Shown: one piece after another, positions 1-5,249 of the stretch
How positions within the stretch are numbered: position 1 is the stretch's first letter
Layout of the letters: every line of letters begins with the position of its first letter
NCBI GenBank assembly: GCA_900765125.1
Contig: CAAFQL010000349.1
Coordinates: 1 to 5,781, forward strand
From: Oscillospiraceae bacterium
GTDB lineage: Bacteria > Bacillota > Clostridia > Oscillospirales > Ruminococcaceae
Direction: 5' to 3'
Length of the DNA stretch: 5,781 nt
Translations under genes and position numbers: made by a program
The notes under the pieces: model-generated
Seen by the model: only the letters and a program-made list of their open reading frames with translations
What the model was told of the DNA's origin: nothing
Database searches by the model: none

Positions 1-3000
1 CCCATCGCTCAGCGTTACCTGAATCAACATATTCTGTGCATTATACTGATTTTCAGTTACGCTGTACTTTGCAGTATCAGAATCCTGTTTCTGAACGGTC
101 TGACTTGTACGGATTACATTACCATTCTTGTCATACTGATTTTCTGCAATGGAATACTTCTCATTGCCATTAAAGGGTGCATATGTCTTGGTAACCTTAT
201 TCAGGAAACCATACTCATACTTTGTAGTATTGCCAAGTGCATCTGTCTGGTGAGCAAGCTGTCCATTTGCATAATATGCACTAGTACTCTTGACTTTGCC
301 ATTGATTTTTTCATAGACAACGTTTTCCTTACGATCTGTAAGTGTTTCTGTAAACACTTGCTTATCCGCAGTGATATAAGTTGTCTTTGTAGTTTTCAGA
401 CCTTTGTATGAATGAGAAGAAGCATTATTAAGTGCGGTGTAAATATCGAAGCTATGTCCAGCAAATTCATATGCAGTTTGTGTCAAAATCTGCTTTGTTC
501 CGCTTTCACCGTTCTGGAAATAAGTTGCTTTTTCTCTCTGCAGACCATCATATTCGGTTAGATTTATCGTACCATCCGGGTTAACTTTCTTTTTAACCTG
601 ACCATATGCGTCATATTCATAAGAAGTAACATTGCCTTCTGCATCAGTTTCAGTTTTCTTATTTCCATCCGGATAATAAGTGGTCAATGTACCATGACTC
701 TTATTTGCAGAATAATTCGGTGTATATTCTGCTGTCTCACGGCTCAGCAGGTCATATTCTGTAATTGTAACTGCCGGCGTACTGCCTGTACCATAATCTT
801 TGGTAACAGTTATATTGTTGAACTTATCATACTCATATTCTTTGACAGAATAAAGATTCTTGGATAGATCATAACTTGTAGTTTCCTTAGAAACCTGAAG
901 CTGTGCGTTATATTCATAAGTAACTGTGCTGACAACAGTATCGCCGTCCTTCAGAGTTTTGCTCTTTACCAGACCTTTTCCAACGCCGTCCTGATAGTAA
1001 TCATATTCGGTGACATTGCCCTCAGGATCAGTTGTTGCACGAATCAGACCTGCAATACCACTGATATAGCTATCTGCATAGTATTCGTGACTGGTGACTG
1101 GATAGCTGCTTTCATTTGCTTCCAGGTATGTAATCGGATTAAAATCTATAGCGGTTACTGTGTTTATGTCAGCCTGGGAAAGTGGTTTGAGACTGGTTGC
1201 CTGCTTAAGTCGACGTGTGCCGTTAGAATCATAGGCATAAATTGTTGCGTTGCCCATTTCATCTACTTCTGCAATCACACTATTTTTGTCATTGTAGTTT
1301 GCAAGAATATATGTGCCGTCTACATATGTAGTCTTGATTACATTACCATTGTCATCACGGTCATACTTTGTCGTATTACCCATGATGTCAACGCTTTCGG
1401 TTATTTCATCATACTTGTTTTCACCATCTACCATGCTGTAGGTGATCTTATCAACCTCGTATGTCTGACCGTCTGTTTCTACTGTATTAGTTTTTACTGC
1501 ATATTTTTCATCATAGTCATATTTAAAAGTCTTGATCAGCGTTTCACCGTCATATTCTTTCAAACCAGTCTGCTTAAATGCCTTATTGTAAGTATAAACC
1601 TGCTTCAGACCAGATGCATTGGTCAACCAATTTACAGAACCGTTGTCGTTATAAACGATCTGATCAGTCATCTCATCGTAGCAGTTTATGATTTTGCAAA
1701 GTCTGCCATTGCCGTCATACTCATAATGTTCTGTACCACCAGATACACTTGTTGCGGAAATCAACTGGAAATCACCATTGTACTCATAAGTCACAATTCG
1801 ATCTGCAGTAGTATCTTCAATCTTTGTAATACGAGAATGCTCGCTATTTCCATTGTAGGTAATGGTATAGGTTCTTCCAGTGGAATCCGTTACAATACGC
1901 TGATTATTTTTCTTAGAAGAAATTGTCAGCTTATTACCTTCCGCATCCTTTACCCAGTCCAGTTCACCGTTTGCATTAAAGTGATACTGCGACTGTGCTG
2001 CGTTGGTGATTGTGTACTCATTGCCGGACTTTGTCATGATGCTGTGTGCATTCAGGCACTCAAATCCACCATTTCCATTGTCCTTAAATGTAGTATTAGA
2101 GCCATCTGGCAGAACAACCTGATAATATCCAGCAGCTGGTTTTACAATTTTGCTTACATCAATATTGAAATCCCAACCAATACCAAAAGAGCCTTCCTCG
2201 TCACTCATAGAGTTGTAGGTACGAACAAAATCAGAAGTTACTCCCGGAGAAGTAACACTTAAATCTGTAAAAGATTTTGTATAGTTACCAGTTGCAATAT
2301 GTACGCCATCGCCGATTTCCCATCCCTTACGATAAAGGGTATAATCCGGTAAATCATATGGTCTCCACCATGGTCTGAACCAGTAATTCTCTTCAGTAAA
2401 TTCCTTTGTAAAAATAATACCATATTCATAATCAAAATTTAAGCGTCTATCCGTGTTATAAGAGCCATCCACGTTATCAATATATGTTTCTGGATTATCC
2501 CAAAGAATTGTTTGCTTACCATCTTCATAACCGAAAATAATGGATTGAGTGCCAGAAGAATAAATGGACTTATCGCCAGAAAGCTCATTGACTTCCCATG
2601 TTGGTCCTGCAAAATAAATTATACCGTTCGTCCATTTGCCTTCCATATCCTGCATAGTTATGTACGTCCAATTACCGCCAACCATCAAAAAATCTGCGTC
2701 GTCAGTCATTTCAATGGTATCATAGCAATTTGCCTGACCAAAATCAAAACAATCTCCAATGATAACTGTACCGCCATTCAGATCCATCAGCTGTCCAGCA
2801 TTGCTACCCCATCCATCTGGAGAGGCTGTACGGAACACTAGATTATTTTTGATTACCAATGCGCCACCGTTAATATCCAGCGTTGCACCTTTTCCGCCAG
2901 ACCAGAACTGTGGCATATCTGTGGTAAAGGACATACAATCATTTACTTTTAATCCACGACCATTCAGATCCAAGTTGGTATCATGCAGATTAAAACTGTA

Positions 3001-4266
3001 TGGAAATTCACCATTTGCAATCACTTTCAAATTTCTCTTGAAAGCATGATCCCAGTCTAAGTCACCAGAATTCGCATAAGCTGCAGAAAACCATGATACA
3101 TCAGAATTTTCAATTGTACCATTATTATCCTTATCCATATACTCGTAATAGTTATTGGATCGATCTCTTAATCCTATCTGCCCATTTATCTTGTTGATGC
3201 CTTCATTATAATCATCCTTATCTACTCTTCCATCATTTGTGTAATAATGATTATAAATAAATGCATAAGTCTGATATTCCCTCGCCGAGTCAACAACATT
3301 TGCAAAATCAGTCAATTCTGAATCTGTTGCACTTTCATCTTCCTGTTTTAACTGTAGGTCATAATAGTTAATAACACCATTATTATCAAGATCATATCGA
3401 TATATGTCAAACTGATTCATATCATAGAACTCATTTTCTTCAAGTTCTTCATACAGTCTGTAAAAATAATTCCAGTCAGCGTCACTTACTATACCATCAC
3501 CGTCATGATCCATACTCGGATTGAAACCTGTATCGCCACGATATGCACCCAGACAACTCTGCACATATGAAGCATCATTACCATTTATGACATCATCACT
3601 CCACTGATCTTCATTATCCTCGTTATAAGTTGTATCACCGGGTACAAGAGTTACTGTATCCCAGGAATCACCAGAACCTATCTGATAAGAACCCGTACCA
3701 AAATCCTTTAAATAAAACGGAAGATAACCGTCGCATTCAAATTTAACATGATGAACATCCTTTCCACTTACAGAAATGGAATAGTTTTCTCCATCAGATA
3801 TTTCCTGATAAGTAATTTCATTCCAGTCATCATCAAAAATACGAACATATATTGGTGTATTATCAGAAGCTACATGACCACTGACAATGCCTTTCTTTAC
3901 ACAACCAGATACTGTCAATGAATTGGCAGCACCAACATCAACACCTTCTAGATCTAAAGACATCAGATTGATTCCAGATGAAATACTGTTTTCTGCTGCA
4001 GCATTCTCATCATCTGTATCATTCATAAGAATTATGCCCTCATCCGGTGCTCCGAAATATTCCACTTCACCTAATCCTTTTGTGGCTTCGTCAAACTCTT
4101 TTGCAAGCTGATCAGCGTTTTTCACACCTTGAATTGCTTCTGCTGCAGAGGCAATCGTATTGGCATGCAGAATACCTTGTGCACTGCCATCACCGAATAC
4201 CATAACTTGCCCCACAAACATAACAGACATTACACCAGCTAATGTTCGGGTTAATTTCTTATTCAT
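1..4266 (-). CDS. Giant secreted RHS/YD-repeat protein with dockerin-like EF-hand loops (C-terminus beyond window)
   Basis: The frame is open for 1422 codons from ATG at 4266 to the left edge with no stop, so the 3' end is missing. Reading N to C: basic start MNKKLTR and a hydrophobic stretch to about residue 25 (Sec signal peptide, possible cleavage after ASA at 39-41); a small beta-rich segment (about 115-210); EF-hand/dockerin-like loops (220-389); 31-residue repeats (432-524); a DUF6531-like RHS entry domain (about 652-705, with ATGNY, RTYNS and FGIGW); then YD repeats from about 745 to the edge (YEYDGNGRL at 848, YEYDAYGQV at 1216, many DxxGN turns). In known RHS and WapA-type proteins the repeats form a shell around a variable C-terminal domain, often a toxin. 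That part is not visible, so toxicity is not shown. The calcium loops suggest either cohesin-type attachment or calcium-stabilised folding outside the cell. The start is fixed by AGGAGG six bases upstream. No own promoter is evident. GC content appears higher than in the agr genes, mainly in the YD part. Confidence 0.93.
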   Translation of the reverse strand, partial: MNKKLTRTLAGVMSVMFVGQVMVFGDGSAQGILHANTIASAAEAIQGVKNADQLAKEFDEATKGLGEVEYFGAPDEGIILMNDTDDENAAAENSISSGINLMSLDLEGVDVGAANSLTVSGCVKKGIVSGHVASDNTPIYVRIFDDDWNEITYQEISDGENYSISVSGKDVHHVKFECDGYLPFYLKDFGTGSYQIGSGDSWDTVTLVPGDTTYNEDNEDQWSDDVINGNDASYVQSCLGAYRGDTGFNPSMDHDGDGIVSDADWNYFYRLYEELEENEFYDMNQFDIYRYDLDNNGVINYYDLQLKQEDESATDSELTDFANVVDSAREYQTYAFIYNHYYTNDGRVDKDDYNEGINKINGQIGLRDRSNNYYEYMDKDNNGTIENSDVSWFSAAYANSGDLDWDHAFKRNLKVIANGEFPYSFNLHDTNLDLNGRGLKVNDCMSFTTDMPQFWSGGKGATLDINGGALVIKNNLVFRTASPDGWGSNAGQLMDLNGGTVIIGDCFDFGQANCYDTIEMTDDADFLMVGGNWTYITMQDMEGKWTNGIIYFAGPTWEVNELSGDKSIYSSGTQSIIFGYEDGKQTILWDNPETYIDNVDGSYNTDRRLNFDYEYGIIFTKEFTEENYWFRPWWRPYDLPDYTLYRKGWEIGDGVHIATGNYTKSFTDLSVTSPGVTSDFVRTYNSMSDEEGSFGIGWDFNIDVSKIVKPAAGYYQVVLPDGSNTTFKDNGNGGFECLNAHSIMTKSGNEYTITNAAQSQYHFNANGELDWVKDAEGNKLTISSKKNNQRIVTDSTGRTYTITYNGNSEHSRITKIEDTTADRIVTYEYNGDFQLISATSVSGGTEHYEYDGNGRLCKIINCYDEMTDQIVYNDNGSVNWLTNASGLKQVYTYNKAFKQTGLKEYDGETLIKTFKYDYDEKYAVKTNTVETDGQTYEVDKITYSMVDGENKYDEITESVDIMGNTTKYDRDDNGNVIKTTYVDGTYILANYNDKNSVIAEVDEMGNATIYAYDSNGTRRLKQATSLKPLSQADINTVTAIDFNPITYLEANESSYPVTSHEYYADSYISGIAGLIRATTDPEGNVTEYDYYQDGVGKGLVKSKTLKDGDTVVSTVTYEYNAQLQVSKETTSYDLSKNLYSVKEYEYDKFNNITVTKDYGTGSTPAVTITEYDLLSRETAEYTPNYSANKSHGTLTTYYPDGNKKTETDAEGNVTSYEYDAYGQVKKKVNPDGTINLTEYDGLQREKATYFQNGESGTKQILTQTAYEFAGHSFDIYTALNNASSHSYKGLKTTKTTYITADKQVFTETLTDRKENVVYEKINGKVKSTSAYYANGQLAHQTDALGNTTKYEYGFLNKVTKTYAPFNGNEKYSIAENQYDKNGNVIRTSQTVQKQDSDTAKYSVTENQYNAQNMLIQVTLSDG
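2695..2973 (-). repeat. 31-residue tandem protein repeat (LDxNGG) within the RHS protein
   Basis: Three related segments start at residues 432 (LDLNGRGLKVNDCMSF), 463 (LDINGGALVIKNNLVF) and 494 (MDLNGGTVIIGDCFDF), exactly 31 residues apart. A shorter, weaker fourth copy starts near 520 (MTDDADFLMVGG). Alternating hydrophobic residues with Asn-Gly turns suggest stacked beta strands, like a short beta-solenoid, lying between the calcium loops and the RHS entry domain. The repeat is clear in protein, but the DNA copies have diverged. The fold is inferred. Confidence 0.7.
3100..3609 (-). other. Region encoding EF-hand/dockerin-like calcium loops in the RHS protein
   Basis: Residues 220-389 contain a series of 12-residue calcium-loop patterns. 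The clearest are DHDGDGIVSDAD (253-264), DLDNNGVINYYD (292-303) and DKDNNGTIENSD (378-389), with acidic or Asn residues at loop positions 1, 3, 5 and 12 and Gly at 6. A weaker loop, DQWSDDVINGND (220-231), lies 33 residues before the first clear one. This is the spacing of the duplicated half-repeats of a type I dockerin. A degenerate loop around 341-352 (TNDGRVDKDD) lies 37 residues before the last one. I read this as one to three dockerin-like modules placed internally, near the N-terminus. They could also be plain EF-hand stabilisers without a cohesin partner. Confidence 0.75.
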
Positions 4267-4272
4267 TCATAT

Positions 4273-4278
4273 CCTCCT
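4273..4278 (-). promoter_or_regulatory. Ribosome binding site of the RHS gene
   Basis: On the minus strand a perfect AGGAGG stands six bases before the ATG at 4266. A second ATG at 4270 lies only two bases from this site and meets a stop after three codons (ATGAATGAATAA). The ATG at 4266 is therefore the true start of the long frame. Confidence 0.9.
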
Positions 4279-4291
4279 AAAAATAAAATGA

Positions 4292-4350
4292 AGAGGAAAC
4301 ATTTTCACTTTGAAACGCATTCTTTCTCACAGCTGATTTATGTTTCCTCT
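4292..4350 (-). terminator. Long-stem inverted repeat between agrB and the RHS gene (terminator or attenuator)
   Basis: On the minus strand AGAGGAAACAT (4350-4340) pairs perfectly with ATGTTTCCTCT (4302-4292), an 11-bp stem enclosing 37 bases. The stem starts four bases after the agrB stop. A T-rich but interrupted stretch (TTCATTTTATTTTT) follows and runs directly into the RHS ribosome binding site. Inside the loop, against one arm, lies a small palindrome, TTTCA-AAG-TGAAA (4303-4315). The large loop and broken T-tract make it weaker than a typical intrinsic terminator. A partial terminator, an attenuator or an mRNA stabiliser or processing element would all fit. It fills most of the gene-free gap 4267-4354, where I see no convincing promoter. 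Confidence 0.55.
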
Positions 4351-4354
4351 ATTT

Positions 4355-4957
4355 TTACATGGGTGTTGCTTTGTTTTTCAATTTATTATCGCACTTATTT
4401 TTTATCCATCCAAGAAGCATCATAAAACAAACAGCATCTATGGCAAGCGATATACTATATCCTCCTATTGAAAAACCAATTCTCCAAAGAATCTGCTGCA
4501 CAATAATTTCAGCAAGTAATATTACAATCGATTTTGTTCGATAATGCTTTTTTTCTTTTTCATCCAACGGCTTATTTTTGCTTCCAACAGGTGAAAAAAA
4601 GAAAATAAAAATAGAACTAACCAATAAAGAAAAATTACATTCGACATAAGTCATTGGCAGATATTTAAATATTATGATAAATAAAATGACTATGACGTTT
4701 GAAAACAAATAGCATCGTATCGGTGTACTTGCATGATATCCTCCAGCGTATATTCTAAGAACTGCATAAAAGAAAATAAATAATAGTGTTGGCAAAACAA
4801 CTTGAAATAAAACACCAATTATCAAAAATGAGATCAAATTTAATATCAGCGTTAGTAATTGCTGAATTCCATATTGATATACATCAGAATTTTTTTCATC
4901 AATTAATTTTCTTTTATGAAACCACATAGTAATTCTGATTGCAAGTTGTTCAATCAC
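4355..4957 (-). CDS. agrB: AgrB-like accessory gene regulator protease
   Basis: This 200-residue integral membrane cysteine endopeptidase is expected to cut the C-terminal tail of the AgrD precursor and form the thiolactone ring at the inner membrane face. The catalytic pair is visible as His75 and Cys82 in GGYHASTPIRC, with the seven-residue spacing of His77/Cys84 in Staphylococcus aureus AgrB. About six hydrophobic segments can be seen (roughly 32-50, 52-70, 84-102, 108-123, 143-162, 166-185). Between the fourth and fifth lies the basic family stretch SPVGSKNKPLDEKEKKHYR. Length is normal for the family. The GTG start directly follows the agrD stop. It is preferred over ATG at 4927 because the first ten residues (MIEQLAIRIT) match the usual AgrB N-terminus. 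No clear ribosome binding site precedes it, so translation is probably coupled to agrD. The sequence is very AT-rich. Confidence 0.93.
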   Translation of the reverse strand: MIEQLAIRITMWFHKRKLIDEKNSDVYQYGIQQLLTLILNLISFLIIGVLFQVVLPTLLFIFFYAVLRIYAGGYHASTPIRCYLFSNVIVILFIIIFKYLPMTYVECNFSLLVSSIFIFFFSPVGSKNKPLDEKEKKHYRTKSIVILLAEIIVQQILWRIGFSIGGYSISLAIDAVCFMMLLGWIKNKCDNKLKNKATPM

Positions 4958-5101
4958 TTAAAACTTGCGAAGTTTTTTTACAGCATCTGGTTCTTCCGGC
5001 TGATATGCAATAATCATACAAGCAGAATTAGCTGTTACTGTAGCGAAAACAAGTGCAAGTGCAGCAAAACATTGCCCAAATTTTAAAATTGCTTTTTTCA
5101 T
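4958..5101 (-). CDS. agrD: AgrD-like cyclic autoinducer peptide precursor
   Basis: This 47-residue precursor of a secreted thiolactone quorum signal has the three expected parts. These are a basic, amphipathic leader (MKKAILKFGQCFAALALVF), a core around Cys28 in ANSACMIIAY, and a charged tail QPEEPDAVKKLRKF that AgrB recognises and removes. The P-x-x-P tail aligns with the Pro-Glu-x-Pro element of staphylococcal and listerial AgrD. By that alignment the ring would be Cys28-Ala32 (CMIIA), or Cys28-Tyr33 if cleavage is one residue later. The N-terminal cut of the mature peptide cannot be read from sequence. The start chosen is ATG at 5101, six bases after GGGAG. The frame stays open upstream to an ATG at 5221, but that extension covers the promoter and has no family likeness. 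The gene belongs to cyclic lactone autoinducer peptides of the Clostridia type and is followed at once by agrB. Confidence 0.92.
   Translation of the reverse strand: MKKAILKFGQCFAALALVFATVTANSACMIIAYQPEEPDAVKKLRKF
4960..4976 (-). other. Small hairpin at the agrD/agrB junction
   Basis: On the minus strand AAAACTT-CGC-AAGTTTT forms a perfect 7-bp stem with a 3-base loop. It covers the last agrD codons and the first base pair of its stop, two bases before the agrB GTG. It could influence coupling between the two genes or mRNA processing. With only one G or C base per arm it may also be a by-product of the Lys-Leu-Arg-Lys-Phe codons. Confidence 0.4.
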
Positions 5102-5107
5102 CGCATT

Positions 5108-5112
5108 CTCCC
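5108..5112 (-). promoter_or_regulatory. Ribosome binding site that sets the agrD start
   Basis: On the minus strand GGGAG (within GAAGGGAGA) lies six bases before ATG at 5101. This supports the 47-residue product over the 87-residue open frame. An overlapping out-of-frame ATG at 5106 stops after two codons. Confidence 0.8.
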
Positions 5113-5130
5113 TTCTATCTGCCGAAATAC

Positions 5131-5159
5131 ATCTTACCATATTTTCTTGCTTTTGTGTG
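5131..5159 (-). promoter_or_regulatory. Probable agrDB promoter with extended -10 box
   Basis: On the minus strand TATGG-TAAGAT (5141-5131) fits an extended -10 element (TRTGn plus a 4/6 match to TATAAT). Seventeen bases upstream the -35 position holds CACACA (5159-5154), a poor match to TTGACA. Transcription would start near 5124 and leave a leader of about 23 bases before agrD. A weak -35 placed just downstream of the direct repeats at 5166-5199 is what an activator-dependent promoter would look like. Confidence 0.55.
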
Positions 5160-5165
5160 CATAGT

Positions 5166-5199
5166 TGTTGAAATTTATACACTTTCATGTTGAAATTTA
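5166..5199 (-). repeat. Two perfect 12-bp direct repeats upstream of the agrD promoter (candidate regulator site)
   Basis: On the minus strand TAAATTTCAACA occurs at 5199-5188 and again at 5177-5166, separated by ten bases (22-bp period, about two helical turns). The reverse strand reads TGTTGAAATTTA, with a GTT core. LytTR-family regulators such as AgrA and VirR bind paired direct repeats with a GTT core and a 21-22 bp period next to the -35 region, and the inner copy here ends six bases before the -35 position. The function is inferred from arrangement; the motif itself is only a loose match to the AgrA consensus. Confidence 0.6.
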
Positions 5200-5200
5200 C

Positions 5201-5234
5201 AAAAAAACAGCTTGACTTCATAAAATCAAGCTGT
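5201..5234 (-). terminator. Intrinsic terminator after the AgrC-like kinase gene
   Basis: On the minus strand ACAGCTTGA (5234-5226) pairs with TCAAGCTGT (5215-5207). The inner bases add two T-A pairs and a wobble around a 4-base loop, and the stem is followed by an unbroken T-tract (5207-5201). It lies 15 bases after the kinase stop. It separates the kinase transcript from agrDB and ends just before the first direct repeat. Confidence 0.9.
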
Positions 5235-5249
5235 AATTAAAAATATATA

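Noticed and set aside
1..2034. Recurrent TCATA-type words suggesting a DNA repeat or CRISPR-like array
   Set aside because: They are the reverse complement of TAT-GA-TAT codons for Tyr-Glu/Asp-Tyr in YD repeats; spacing is irregular and there are no spacers.
1087..2262. Plus-strand open frame of 391 codons
   Set aside because: It lies wholly antisense to the YD-repeat region. Its product is an unnatural mix rich in Cys, Ile and Val with no domain, and its openness is a by-product of repeat codon use.
3024..3044. Inverted repeat CTTTCAA / TTGAAAG
   Set aside because: It sits inside the RHS coding region with a 7-base loop and no T-tract; probably chance from codon use.
2512..3049. Two overlapping plus-strand open frames of 109 and 96 codons
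   Set aside because: Both are antisense to the well-supported RHS frame, without ribosome binding sites or recognisable protein features.
3887..4111. Plus-strand open frame of 74 codons
   Set aside because: Antisense to the N-terminal part of the RHS protein; no family likeness and no translation signal.
4359..4544. Plus-strand open frame of 61 codons
   Set aside because: Antisense to the end of agrB, whose catalytic motif and membrane pattern make the minus strand the coding one.
5102..5221. Extended 87-residue start for agrD
   Set aside because: The extra 40 codons run through the promoter and direct repeats, lack AgrD likeness, and the internal ATG at 5101 has a good ribosome binding site.
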